Below are positions 19,077-27,853 of a stretch of 64,000 nucleotides of DNA, in pieces. The stretch covers positions 1 through 64,000 of the forward strand of contig NZ_NFZV01000025.1 in NCBI RefSeq assembly GCF_003399765.1, in the 5' to 3' direction. Source of the stretch: Alkalilimnicola ehrlichii (GTDB lineage: Bacteria > Pseudomonadota > Gammaproteobacteria > Nitrococcales > AK92). The notes beneath the pieces are model-generated. The model was not told the DNA's origin. It did no database searches and worked only from the letters and a program-made list of their open reading frames with translations. A program made the translations under genes and the position numbers. The first letter of the stretch is position 1. The number at the start of each line of letters is the position of its first letter.

Positions 19077-21475
19077 ATGGGTTCCCCAACGATTGGCAGC
19101 CCCTTCGACGACGTCCCCGTTGGCGGCGGGATTCCTACCGGGCAGTTGCCTGATCCGACGTTAGACGACGAAAAATCCTATGTACGCTTCGTGCTGGAGA
19201 CGCCGGACGATAGAGGCATAGAGCCGCATCTCGATGCGATTGCACAAGCGCTCGGGCGGTGGTGCCACCTGCTTGATGCGGAAACTGAGACCACGCCGCA
19301 ACTCACTCCGCGCGTTCCTTCCAACATCCGTATTCGTGACGACATCCGGCTGCCGCCGGTACTTCACCCCGATGATCCGAACCTAAGACCGTTTCCCGAC
19401 GTACCTTTGATTCGTCCTTCTCAGGGAAAGCGTTTTTTCCGTTGGATGACATTCGTATCACCGGGCCGGTTGAAGCGGGCTCAATGCTTTCGCAGGGGGC
19501 GGTAAGTATGCCGTCCTTCAAGAAGGTGACGGTGAGCGTGGCTGAGCGTGCTCCCTCCCTCAATTGGATTGAGCGAATTTTGGATGGCGTGCAAGGTTTT
19601 CCGTCCCGAAACGGGGGTGGTCAAGACTCGGCGCAGGAAGACGTATCTTTCGAGATTTCGGAGCTGTTCTCGCTGCCGGCGAATGTTGGCGGCTCTATGA
19701 TCGGGCAGTTCCGCGAGTATGGGCTGCATCGGTTTTTTGTGCTCGAACTCGAGCATGAATTCAACGACCTGAAAGCGGCGCTTGGGGATGGAACTCAGGG
19801 GCGTCTTAATGAACTCAAGTACAAGTTGCAGGACGGCACGGAGTTGGAGAGCGTCGCGCTGGATTTGCCTTTTGACGGCTTGTTTGGCTCCTTTGTTGGC
19901 GGTTCTACCCAGCCTTTGGCAGACGAGCATGCCGGTTGGCATCTGCAATCGATTGGTGCTACGAGAGAAGGGCCTGGAGTCGCTACCCCCGATTTGCCGG
20001 CCCATTTGGATGGCTCCGGCATTACTATTGCCCATCCGGACACGGGTTGGACGATGCATCCCGAGTTGGACGTGGTCAACCTTGACTTGAATAACCAGTT
20101 CAACGTGATCAACCCGTTTAGAAGCGCGCGCGAACCCCTGGACAGCCCGATGAGCGAGGGCGATGTGAAGACGCTTTCGCCGCATCATGGTACGGCGACA
20201 GGCAGTCTAATTATGAGTCGCCACCGAGCGGACGTTGCTGGCGTCAGCGATGTGTTGGGGGTGGCGCCGGGAGCCAAGCTGATACCGATTCGTTGCGCAT
20301 CTCACGTAGTGCTGGTAGGCGGGGTAGCTCTCTCCAAGGCGGTTCTGCGAGCGGTGCTCGCGAACGCTCATGTGATTTCGATGAGTTTAGGCGGGTTTGG
20401 TTCGCGTTATCTGCAGTCGGTACTCAAGTTTGCAGTAGCTCGCAATATTATCCCGGTTGCCGCAGCCGGCAACGGCTTTCCGTTGGTCGTCTGCCCGGCG
20501 ATATACAACGAAACCATCGGCGTGGCAGCGATCAGCCGCCAGGATGCCAAAATGGACACCGGTAATGCGCGCTTTATCAGCGCTTCGGGGTGTGGCGTGG
20601 ATATCGCAGCGCCGGGTGCCTGTGTGAACCGCGCCTACTGGGACGATGAGGAAACGCCTGTTACCGGCGCCAGCGATGGTACCTCGTACGCGACGGCCCT
20701 GACCGCCGGTGCCGCTGCGCTTTGGCTTCAGCACCACGGTCGGGATGAACTGATTGCACGGTTACGCGTCGGCGAGCGGTTGATCGACGTTTTTCGCGCG
20801 CATCTCAAAGCGAGCGCCCGTGTACCGCTGGGTTGGGACACGCAGCGAATGGGGGCAGGTGTGTTAAATGTGCCGGCCTTGCTCGGTTCCGGAGGTGTTG
20901 ACGAGCATTTCAACCAAGTACTCAATCCTTTGAACATTGCGCTGGCGCGCCCGCTCATGACTCACCAAGACGTCGTAGTCAAGATGATGTGTCCTATTCT
21001 TAGCGCCAACGAGGTGCGGGAGCTACTGCAACGCGCCTTAGGGATAGGTGCGGCGCTGGTGGAGCGTATGGCTGAGGAGGTCGAACAGCTGATCCGTACC
21101 AGCATCGAGATTGTCGAGGCGGTTGGTGAGGCGGTGCGTGGGCATCTGCAGGGTGTAGTCAACGCGCTGATTGATACGCTGCGGGGCATGCTGGATTCCG
21201 TCTCGGGTCCAGCGCGGGCCGCTCTGGAGGCGGCGATTGCGAACCTTGAGAATGGCGTGAATGTGATCACGGCTTGGGGCGATGAGTTTCAACGCATTAT
21301 CACGGACGCCTTAGAGAGCTTAGGGGATGCGCTGGGGGTGGCTCGTGATGCGATTCTCTCCGCGCTCGAGAACGCCAAGGAGAAAATCGAGGAGGCTTTT
21401 GACGCGGTGGCCGGCGCGGTTAACGATGTGGTGGACAAAGTCTCCAGCACGCTCGGCTCTTTGCTTCCGGCGTAG
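19077..21475 (+). CDS. Subtilisin-like S8 serine protease with helical C-terminal tail, one frameshift
   Basis: The gene encodes about 799 residues after joining two frames. Start ATG at 19077 follows AGGGAGAG. The catalytic triad is visible: Asp in IAHPDTG, His in HHGTATGSLIM, Ser in GTSYATALTAG, with the oxyanion Asn in AAAGNG. There is no signal peptide, so it is probably cytoplasmic or exported unusually. The last 170 residues or so form amphipathic helices rich in Ala, Glu, Ile, Leu and Val (for example DALGVARDAILSALENAKEK), unlike ordinary S8 enzymes. The frame breaks at 19433-19438, where six T should be seven (CGT TTT TTT CCG). A strong terminator follows. Substrate unknown; cleavage of a partner or self-activation of the tail are possibilities. 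Confidence 0.88.
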
Positions 21476-21482
21476 TGGCTCT

Positions 21483-21525
21483 GCGTGGATGCGGCAGGTG
21501 AGGGCTGCCGCATCCACGCTGTTTT
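21483..21525 (+). terminator. Rho-independent terminator of the S8 protease gene
   Basis: GCGTGGATGCGGCAG and CTGCCGCATCCACGC form a perfect 15-bp stem around GTGAGGG, followed by TGTTTTG. It starts 7 bases after the stop codon. Confidence 0.88.
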
Positions 21526-21566
21526 GCTGTTAAATTATCATTTTTGCCGCTTTTGCTGCGAGAAGA

Positions 21567-21751
21567 ATGAGAAAGCTCCTAATCGCTATGCTGATTGTTG
21601 GTGTCGTCGTGCTGCTTGTGGCGGAAGCGGTCTATCGCTGGGCGGAGCGCTCGGTTGCGGGGCTGGCCGAGGTGGGCTCGTGCGCGGTGCTGGTACTGGG
21701 CTACCCGAGCCGGGCCGATGGGCAGGCGCATCGTGTGCAGCGCTTTCGCAG
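21567..21751 (+). pseudogene. Truncated elyC-like fragment (5' part)
   Basis: This fragment encodes a membrane anchor (MRKLLIAMLIVGVVVLLVA) and the first part of an ElyC/SanA/YdcF-family protein, up to QRFR. Bases 21621-21750 are identical, except for one position, to 24122-24251 inside the complete elyC-like gene. At 21751 the similarity stops and the sequence becomes the 3' side of the oppositely oriented soxC fragment. The more diverged 5' part shows it is not a simple recent copy of the whole gene. It cannot encode the active domain. Confidence 0.85.
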
Positions 21752-22471
21752 CCGTTCGCCGTTTTGGTAGAGCGCGACCATCGCATCGTCCAGTAACTTC
21801 GCTAGCGGTAGGCTGCGGCTGTGCGAGCCGCCGTCGGCGCCTTCGCAGATCACCCATTTCGCCGCCGGCTTAACGCCTGCTTCGCGGAGCAGGTACGACA
21901 AGGGGACGCCTGTCCATTCCGAGCCGGAGAGTTGGCCGAACAACTCCTGGCAGTCGGCCTTCATGGCGGTTGGGGAGAGCGCATTCGGCGCCGTGTTGCC
22001 GGCACATTCCAGAAAGTGAATGCGAGAGACCATGGGGTAGCGTGCGAGCCGTTCGAGGTCGAACTTGAGCGGCCGTTCTACCAGCCCGTGGATCAGGAGT
22101 TGATGGCGCTCGGGCCCGATATCCGGAATCCCGTTGTGATGCACGGCAAAGTGCAAGCCGCTGGGGGTGATGATGCCGCGTTGGTGCTGTAGGGGAGAGT
22201 GCCAGATGCTAAAGCCTGCTGTCTGTGGCGTGACCGGCTGTTGTCGCCGTTGGACGGCGGTCTCGTGCGGCGATGGGCTGCCATAGGCAATGTCGGCGCC
22301 GCCCAGGGTTGTCATCCAAGTAGGCTTGCGCAGTTCGTCTCCTGCCAACACCCGCTCCCCGGGCAGCATACCGAGCGCTGCCGCCACGCTGAAGCCAAAG
22401 CCGCTTTTAAGAAACGTGCGACGGTCTAGCAGACCGTTGCCGCCGACAAAGCGCAGGGCTGACTTTCTCAT
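21752..22471 (-). pseudogene. Truncated SoxC-like sulfite dehydrogenase molybdopterin subunit
   Basis: The frame encodes the N-terminal part of a SoxC-type sulfite dehydrogenase: a twin-Arg-like leader (DRRTFLKSGFGFSVAAALG), the conserved Cys that binds molybdenum in HFLECAGNT, and ICEGADGGSHSRSLPL. It should continue after YQNGERLR to about 430 residues, but after about 240 residues it runs into the elyC fragment and ends within it. The C-terminal dimerisation domain is lost, as is any soxD partner. The promoter region with the palindrome and divergent ArsR gene is still in place. Confidence 0.82.
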
Positions 22472-22510
22472 GCCGGATTCTCCTTGAGATGGTATGTGCG
22501 TATTAAATAT

Positions 22511-22542
22511 AACGATAAAACTAGAATTCTAGTTTTATCGTT
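22511..22542. promoter_or_regulatory. Perfect 32-bp palindromic operator between soxC fragment and arsR-type gene
   Basis: AACGATAAAACTAGAA is followed immediately by its exact reverse complement, centred on GAATTC. It lies in the 105-bp divergent region between the soxC fragment (- strand) and the ArsR-family gene, AT-rich as promoter DNA is. It is the natural candidate for the regulator's binding site, controlling both directions. Confidence 0.75.
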
Positions 22543-22576
22543 GCTCAGTGTAGAGCGTCGGGCTATTCTTTGCCAC

Positions 22577-22879
22577 ATGGAATTGAACGACGTTGCTACT
22601 TGTCTGGAAGCGCTGGGGAATCCGGTGCGTTTGAAAGTGTTCCGTGCCTTGGTGCGCAGTGGCCCGGCGGGGCTTAACTTCGGCCAGTTGCATGAGCGGA
22701 TCGGTATCCCTCGCTCCACGCTCGCCCATCACCTCAACACCATGGTGCAGGCAGGCGTGTTGATACAGGAGAGAGCAGGCCGTGAGGTATTCAGCCGAGT
22801 GGACTTTGCGCGCTTGCAGCAGGCCTTGACGTTCGTGCTGGCGGAGTGCTGCCAGGATAGCCCGGAATGTCGGGAGTAG
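22577..22879 (+). CDS. ArsR-family winged-helix repressor
   Basis: A 100-residue DNA-binding protein with the ArsR layout: ALGNPVRLKVFRALV, the recognition helix region GIPRSTLAHHLNTMVQAGVL and a wing with EVFSRVDF. No typical ELCVCD metal site is present on the recognition helix; several Cys are near the C-terminus (ECCQDSPEC). It is divergent from the soxC fragment, as ArsR-type SoxR repressors of sulfur oxidation genes are. With soxC broken, its original target may be lost. The palindrome at 22511-22542 likely mediates autoregulation. ATG at 22577 is chosen because the fold begins right after it. Confidence 0.88.
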   Translation: MELNDVATCLEALGNPVRLKVFRALVRSGPAGLNFGQLHERIGIPRSTLAHHLNTMVQAGVLIQERAGREVFSRVDFARLQQALTFVLAECCQDSPECRE

Positions 22880-22912
22880 ATGGGCGGGATAATGGGTTGA
22901 GAGCCGGTGGCT

Positions 22913-22938
22913 GCTGGGCCTGACGGCCCAGCCTACGG
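22913..22938 (+). repeat. Dispersed short palindromic repeat, copy 2
   Basis: GCTGGGCC-TGAC-GGCCCAGC is a perfect 8-bp inverted repeat followed by CTACGG. It lies between the ArsR-type gene and the RhuM-Fic gene. Related copies are at 15953, 24001, 32047 and 32587. Confidence 0.65.
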
Positions 22939-22965
22939 GATTAATCGTTGCTAAGGGAAAGCGTC

Positions 22966-23994
22966 ATGGCCGAGCAGCAGATCCGGATATTCACCAGCCA
23001 GGACGGTACGGCGCAGCTTGAGGTGGCGCTGGATCAGGATACCGTTTGGCTGAGTCAGGCGCAGATGGGTGAACTATTCGCTACTACGCCTGAAAACGTT
23101 CTGATGCACCTGAAAAACATCTTCAAGGATGAGGAGCTGGCCGAGCAGGCAACTACTAAGGAATTCTTAGTTGTTCGCCAAGAGGGAAGGCGACAGGTGC
23201 GCCGGCGCATCAAGCATTACAATTTGGATGCCATCATATCCGTTGGTTACCGGGTAAGTTCTAAGCGTGCTACTCAGTTCCGGCAATGGGCTACTCGCGT
23301 GCTCAAAGACTACTTGGTGCAGGGCTACACCCTAAACCAGCGCCGCCTCGCCGAGCGCGGGGTTGAGCTCGAGCAGGCGGTGAATTTACTCAGCCGTACG
23401 CTGGCCAACCAGGGGCTGGTGTCGGCCGAAGGCGGAGCGGTGGCGCGTGTTATCAGCGACTACGCCCGCTCTTGGAGCCTGCTGCAGGGCTACGACGAGC
23501 AGGCGCTGGACGAGGTCGGGGTCAAACAGCTGGGTATGCGCCCGGTCGAGCTGGACGAGGCGTTGAGCGCCCTCAGCGAACTGAAACAGACCCTGATCGC
23601 CAAGGGCGAAGCGACAGCGCTGTTTGGTCAACTTCGCGGTGACGGCCTGGCTTCCGCTTTGGCCACCATCGAGCAAGGCTTCGGCGACGAGCTGTTTTAC
23701 CCCAACGTGGCCAGCCGCGCCGCTCATCTTTTGTACTTCGTGATCAAAAATCACCCGCTGGCCGACGGCAACAAACGCTGCGGGTCTTTTTTGTTCCTTT
23801 GGTACTTGCGCCGCAATCAGGATTTACTGGCGCGGCCGGTGGAGCAGTTGATCAATGACAATACGCTGGTGGCGCTGGCGCTTTTGGTGGCGGAAAGCCT
23901 GCCGGAGCAGAAAACGTTGATGATCCGTCTGATCGAGCACTTTATCTTGCTAAAAGAACCTGCCGCGGCAACTTCAGCCTATACTGCAGTGTAA
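22966..23994 (+). CDS. RhuM-Fic/Doc two-domain protein
   Basis: The 342-residue protein has an N-terminal RhuM-type domain (IFTSQDGTAQLEVALDQDTVWLSQAQMGELF cut here: WLSQAQMGELFATTPENV, ISVGYRVSSKRATQFRQWA) and a C-terminal Fic/Doc domain with the active-site loop HPLADGNKRCG near residue 262. Fic enzymes transfer AMP or phosphate to hydroxyl side chains of target proteins; the GNK form resembles Doc-like kinases. The RhuM part contains a DNA-binding-like helix region and may supply targeting or self-inhibition. ATG at 22966 follows AAGGGAAAG. It is flanked by two dispersed repeats, which suggests acquisition as a unit. Confidence 0.9.
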   Translation: MAEQQIRIFTSQDGTAQLEVALDQDTVWLSQAQMGELFATTPENVLMHLKNIFKDEELAEQATTKEFLVVRQEGRRQVRRRIKHYNLDAIISVGYRVSSKRATQFRQWATRVLKDYLVQGYTLNQRRLAERGVELEQAVNLLSRTLANQGLVSAEGGAVARVISDYARSWSLLQGYDEQALDEVGVKQLGMRPVELDEALSALSELKQTLIAKGEATALFGQLRGDGLASALATIEQGFGDELFYPNVASRAAHLLYFVIKNHPLADGNKRCGSFLFLWYLRRNQDLLARPVEQLINDNTLVALALLVAESLPEQKTLMIRLIEHFILLKEPAAATSAYTAV

Positions 23995-24000
23995 GGCGCG

Positions 24001-24035
24001 CGTAGGTTGGCGCTGAGGCGCAGCCGAAGCCCAAC
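24001..24035 (+). repeat. Dispersed short palindromic repeat, copy 3
   Basis: CGTAGGTTGG-CGCTGAGGCGCAGCC-GAAGCCCAAC has the same GTAGG flank and an inverted GTTGG/CCAAC plus GGCGCTGAGGCGCAGCC centre. It begins 7 bases after the RhuM-Fic stop codon. Confidence 0.55.
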
Positions 24036-24068
24036 ATCTTCCCATGTTCTTTGTTCGCAATGAGAAGA

Positions 24069-24688
24069 ATGAAAAACTGTTCACCGTTGTACTTATTATC
24101 GCCGTCGCTGTGCTGATAGCGGCGGAAGCGGCCTATCGCTGGGCGGAGCGCTCGGTTGCGGGGCTGGCCGAGGTGGGCTCGTGCGCGGTGCTGGTACTGG
24201 GCTACCCGAGCCGGGCCGATGGGCAGGCGCATCGTGTGCAGCGCTTTCGCACCCGGGTTGGCGTTGAGTTGGTGGAGCGCTTTGATTGCGAGCGGATTGT
24301 GTTCTCCGGCGCGGCGGTGCGGAACGCGCATCCGGAAGCGGAGGCGATGGCGGCGCTGGCGCGGGCCGCTGGCGTTGCCGAGGCGCGGATCGTGGTCGAG
24401 GGCCGAGCCCGTTCGACTTGGGAGAACATCGCCTGTGCCGGGCCTTATGTGGCGGAAGCCGAGCGTGTGTTGTTGGTTTCCGACAGTCTGCATGCGCGCC
24501 GCGGCCAGCGTTATGCCTGCCGCCAGGATGCGGCGCTGTGCGAGCGGCTGGTTTTGGCCGGGCGTAATCCGCCGGTGTCGCAGCTTGCCTGGAAGCCGTT
24601 GACGGCGGCCCATGAGGGCTACGCCTTCCTGCGGGACAAACTCATCTACGAGCGCCGACCCGATAGCGGCGCGGCCACCTGCCCGTAG
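24069..24688 (+). CDS. ElyC/SanA/YdcF-family membrane-anchored envelope protein
   Basis: The protein has one N-terminal membrane segment (VVLIIAVAVLIAAEAAYRW) and a DUF218 domain: CAVLVLGYPSRADGQ, IVFSGAAVRNAHPEAEAMA, EGRARSTWENI, VLLVSDSLHARRG. ElyC and SanA act in envelope biogenesis. A frame starting at ATG 24044 is open throughout. However, alignment with the fragment at 21567 places the true start at 24069; there ATG plus five A would need six A to give Met-Lys-Lys-Leu-Phe, so one A may be missing at 24072-24076. The segment 24122-24251 is duplicated at 21621-21750. Confidence 0.85.
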
Positions 24689-24846
24689 TCTTGATGAACC
24701 GCTTACTCGGGGCCGATGCTCCACAGCCGATCGGCAGGTGCGCAAACCGGCCGGATTAAGGTCTCCGCGTTCGAGCGTTTACCAGACTACCGTTGTGGCA
24801 GGCACGTTGGATCAAGCGGGAGCGGCTTAAGTGGCGCTCCGCGCTT

Positions 24847-24875
24847 AAAAAGGGGCGGGCGAACTTCGCCCGCGG
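24847..24875 (-). terminator. Rho-independent terminator of the SMP-30 family gene
   Basis: Read on the - strand, GCGGGCGAA-G-TTCGCCCGC forms a stem followed by CCCTTTTTAAG. It lies about 60 bases behind the stop codon of the gene at 24936-25835. Confidence 0.8.
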
Positions 24876-24935
24876 TTCGGTGATGGTGTCGGTCATTGCG
24901 TCAAAGTGTTCTGACGATGCCGGTACCACGCCGGA

Positions 24936-25835
24936 TTACGGTAGCCCCGCATGCGGCACGTCCACTTCGCAGACCCAAAGGCTGGCTTCCCGGGCAGCGG
25001 CTCGGTGTTTGGCCAAGGAGTCGGGGGCGCAGCAAAGGAGTAGGCTGCGGCCGTCGTGGCCGCCAAGCATGCAGGCGAAGACGCCCAAGCCTTCGGGAGC
25101 GGCAACTTCTTCGACGATCTCGCCGCCTTCGGCGACACGTAAGCAGCGGCCGTTTAGCGCATCCGCAACCCAGATATGGCCCTCGGCGTCGAGGCAGCAG
25201 CCGTCCGGCGCGACTTTTATTTGTTGGCGCATTTCCGCTTGCGGGCCGAGCTCCGGCGTGGGGCCAAATTGCGCCCAGGTGCGTCGTTCGCCGAGGCTGC
25301 CGTCGGCGTTGATGGTGAAGGCGGTCATGCGGTTGGCGAACGTCTCGCCGACGATGAGGGTGCGACCGTCGGGCGTGATGACGGAGCCGTTGGGGAAGCG
25401 TAAGTCGTCGGCGACGGGGGTGACGCTGCCGTCGGGGTCGACGCGGACAAGCTGGGTGGGGCGCGGGTCTTCTTGCTCCATCAGATCGAAGCCAAAGTTG
25501 CCGACCCAGGCGCGGCCTTGTTCGTCTACCACCATATCGTTGGCGTGACCGCCGGCGTAGGCGGAGAGATCCGCGTAAGGCTCGAGTTTGCCGTCTGTGC
25601 CTTGCCGGAGGAGGCGGCAATCCAGCATTGAGACGATGAGCAAGCTGTTGTCCGGTAGCCAACCGAGGCCGGAAGGTTGTGTCGGGACTTCGGCGATTTG
25701 GGTGGCTTCACCCTCGGGGGTGACGGTAAAGACGGCATGGCTGTAGAAGTCCGATATCCACCAGCGGCCGTCGCGCCAGCGCGGGCCTTCGAAGAATGTT
25801 CCGCCGTCTAGCAATTTTCTTAATGTTGTAGCCAT
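24936..25835 (-). CDS. SMP-30/gluconolactonase-family beta-propeller hydrolase
   Basis: This 299-residue protein has the family's metal-site landmarks: the Glu in FFEGPRW, HANDMVVDEQG, FPNGSVITPDGRTLIVGET with its Asn, and the Asp in DALNGR after GHIWVA. Such enzymes open sugar lactones or related esters and bind a divalent metal; the substrate here is unknown. It is a single-gene unit with its own terminator. A long frame exists on the opposite strand but is only the shadow of this gene. Confidence 0.92.
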   Translation of the reverse strand: MATTLRKLLDGGTFFEGPRWRDGRWWISDFYSHAVFTVTPEGEATQIAEVPTQPSGLGWLPDNSLLIVSMLDCRLLRQGTDGKLEPYADLSAYAGGHANDMVVDEQGRAWVGNFGFDLMEQEDPRPTQLVRVDPDGSVTPVADDLRFPNGSVITPDGRTLIVGETFANRMTAFTINADGSLGERRTWAQFGPTPELGPQAEMRQQIKVAPDGCCLDAEGHIWVADALNGRCLRVAEGGEIVEEVAAPEGLGVFACMLGGHDGRSLLLCCAPDSLAKHRAAAREASLWVCEVDVPHAGLP

Positions 25836-25987
25836 GGCTCACCCTTTGTTTTGCGTTGTGATGCTATGTTCAGCATAGGCGCTTATCGGGTGGATGTGCC
25901 AGTGGCCGCTCGAAGCGCTGAGTAGAACTGAATAGACAAGGGACTTGTCCGTTTATTTCCAGTTCTTGATGTGAGAGGAGGGCCTTT

Positions 25988-26446
25988 ATGAGCGCGGATA
26001 TCAGTCCCTACATTGCTTGGTCATGCTGTTTATACAATTTGCTGCGGGACGCCGAGCGCGATGGCTTATTGTCCATCGAGGGGCAGCTTGATCCAAAAGC
26101 TTGCGAGACGACGTTTCATCGCCACCCCCTGACCTTAGAGCAGCCGTATCGGGACTTTGCGGCGGATTTGCTTAGTCTCCCGCTAGGCGGTCTTCTTGAC
26201 CAGGAAGTGCTGGAACTTTACGCCGAGCGTTATACGCAGAGCCTTTCCAGGCAAGGCGTGGAGTTCGATGAAGGTTTGCTGCGTATGATTACGACTACCG
26301 TTGTTGCGTGGACGACGACGGATATGTCCCCATCGGTGGCGTGCGAGTTTGGCCGGCTGGAAATGCCTTACGAAACGCGTCCGTCGGCTAATGAACTGTT
26401 TGATTTGCTACGCAAAGACCGCCGTACGCAGGCAGCCGCCGAGTAG
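25988..26446 (+). CDS. Hypothetical protein, 152 residues
   Basis: I do not assign a family. The start is well supported by AGGAGGGCCTTT before ATG. The protein is soluble, with no signal peptide or membrane segment, and mostly helical. The stretch LRDAERDGLLSIEGQLD is reminiscent of the cytoplasmic loop of MotA-like proteins (R-A-x-x-x-G-L-L-x-L-E), but no membrane helices exist here, so the resemblance may be chance or mark a stand-alone derivative. It ends 154 bp before the FolM-like gene. Confidence 0.65.
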   Translation: MSADISPYIAWSCCLYNLLRDAERDGLLSIEGQLDPKACETTFHRHPLTLEQPYRDFAADLLSLPLGGLLDQEVLELYAERYTQSLSRQGVEFDEGLLRMITTTVVAWTTTDMSPSVACEFGRLEMPYETRPSANELFDLLRKDRRTQAAAE

Positions 26447-26600
26447 GGCCTTATAGGGCTGGGTGGCGTGGCCGACGACAGCCCTGAACGTCGGTGTAAC
26501 AGCAGGCGTAGGCTGATCAGGCTTGCTCCGCGGCGGTAATCGGGTAGCCTGATGGGTTTGTTCTGGCTGTGCAATTATTTATTCGCTACGAGGAACCTTA

Positions 26601-27347
26601 ATGACTGCTCCCGCTGCTTTGGTCACTGGCGGTGCGACCCGGCTCGGTCGTTTTTTCGTCGAGACGCTGGCCGTGGCCGGCTACGATATCGCTCTTCATT
26701 ACAACAGCTCCGAGGCGCCGGCGGAGGAGGTGGCGGTTAAAGTCCGTGCCCAGGGCCGGGACTGCGAGACTTTCCAATGCGATTTCGAACGTGACGACCC
26801 GAGCGCCTTAATTGCCGAGGCGCGGGAGCGTTTTCCGGGTTTGGCAGTGTTGCTGAACAGCGCTTCGGCTTATGCCCCAGCGCCTATTGCCAAGACGGAT
26901 ATGGCTTTGCTGGAGCAGCAGTTTCGGGTCAATTTGTTTGCGCCGTTTATGCTGATCCGCGGGTTTGCCGAGAGTGTGGAAGAGGGTTGCGTCGTCAACA
27001 TCATCGATAACAAAGTAGTTCGCAATCAATACCCTTATGCGGCTTATTTGTTGGCGAAGAAATCCCTGGATGAGCTAACGCGTATGGCAGCGTTGGAGTT
27101 TGCACCTAAGATTCGGGTTAACGCCATCGCGCCGGGGGTGGTGTTACCGGCAGAAACGCGTAGCTCAGACTATTTGGATTGGCGTGTCGAGGGGATTCCA
27201 GCTGCCCGGCAAGGCCGGCCGGAGCACTTGGGGCAGGCCTTGCTTTACCTACTCGACAACCCCTTTGTCTGCGGCCAGACTTTGTTTGTCGACGGCGGCG
27301 AGTCGGTAAATTCAGTGGGGCGCCATTCGGAGAACTATCCAGGTTAA
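26601..27347 (+). CDS. FolM-like short-chain dehydrogenase (dihydromonapterin/pteridine reductase type)
   Basis: The 248-residue protein is a short-chain dehydrogenase with an unusual cofactor motif, VTGGATRLGR in place of TGxxxGxG, as in pteridine reductases and FolM. NSASAY takes the place of NNAG, and the catalytic Tyr and Lys are in YAAYLLAKKSL. The C-terminal FVDGGES completes the fold. Related enzymes reduce dihydromonapterin or dihydrofolate with NADPH. The start is supported by GAGGAACCTTA before ATG. Exact substrate is inferred from the motif only. Confidence 0.85.
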   Translation: MTAPAALVTGGATRLGRFFVETLAVAGYDIALHYNSSEAPAEEVAVKVRAQGRDCETFQCDFERDDPSALIAEARERFPGLAVLLNSASAYAPAPIAKTDMALLEQQFRVNLFAPFMLIRGFAESVEEGCVVNIIDNKVVRNQYPYAAYLLAKKSLDELTRMAALEFAPKIRVNAIAPGVVLPAETRSSDYLDWRVEGIPAARQGRPEHLGQALLYLLDNPFVCGQTLFVDGGESVNSVGRHSENYPG

Positions 27348-27481
27348 TGGGATCGATCACGCTCGTTATTGGGTGTTTTCGCGGTTAGTGTGATTAAATG
27401 CGCGCACTAGTCGAGTGGTGTTGACTTTGCGCGTGTGATCGCGCACCTTCTTGATAAAAGCCGCCATTTGGGTGCGTATAC

Positions 27482-27853
27482 ATGAGCGTTAACGACATCG
27501 ATTCGATGAGTGACGAAGCCGTTCTTCAGTTGCTGGGGGAGCGGCTTGCGCGGTATCGGCTTAATCGAAACCAAACCCAGGCAAACCTTGCGCACGAGGC
27601 TGGGCTTGCTCGGCGCACGGTATCTAAAGTCGAGAACGGCCACGTGATCGACAGCCGCTGCTTGGTGCGTTTACTGCGGGCTTTAGGGTTGCTGGACCGG
27701 CTTGATCTATTAGTGCCGGAATCGCCGGTGAGTCCGCTAGCTTTGGTCGAAGCGCGGGGGCGGGTACGCGAGCGAGCCCGGGGCTATGACCGCGAAGGGG
27801 ATGCCGGCGAGGGCAATAAGGGAGCGTGGACATGGCCGGACGAGGACTCGTAG
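27482..27853 (+). CDS. hipB: HipB-like XRE-family antitoxin
   Basis: The 123-residue protein has a helix-turn-helix domain (LARYRLNRNQTQANLAHEAG, ARRTVSKVENG) of the XRE type and a charged, probably disordered C-terminus. It overlaps the downstream hipA start by 22 bp, the usual coupled toxin-antitoxin arrangement. As in other HipBA pairs it should bind its own promoter together with HipA; no clear operator repeat was picked out in the 130 bp upstream. Confidence 0.9.
   Translation: MSVNDIDSMSDEAVLQLLGERLARYRLNRNQTQANLAHEAGLARRTVSKVENGHVIDSRCLVRLLRALGLLDRLDLLVPESPVSPLALVEARGRVRERARGYDREGDAGEGNKGAWTWPDEDS

Noticed and set aside
24793..25548. 251-codon + strand frame opposite the SMP-30 gene
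   Set aside because: It crosses the terminator of that gene and shows no domain.
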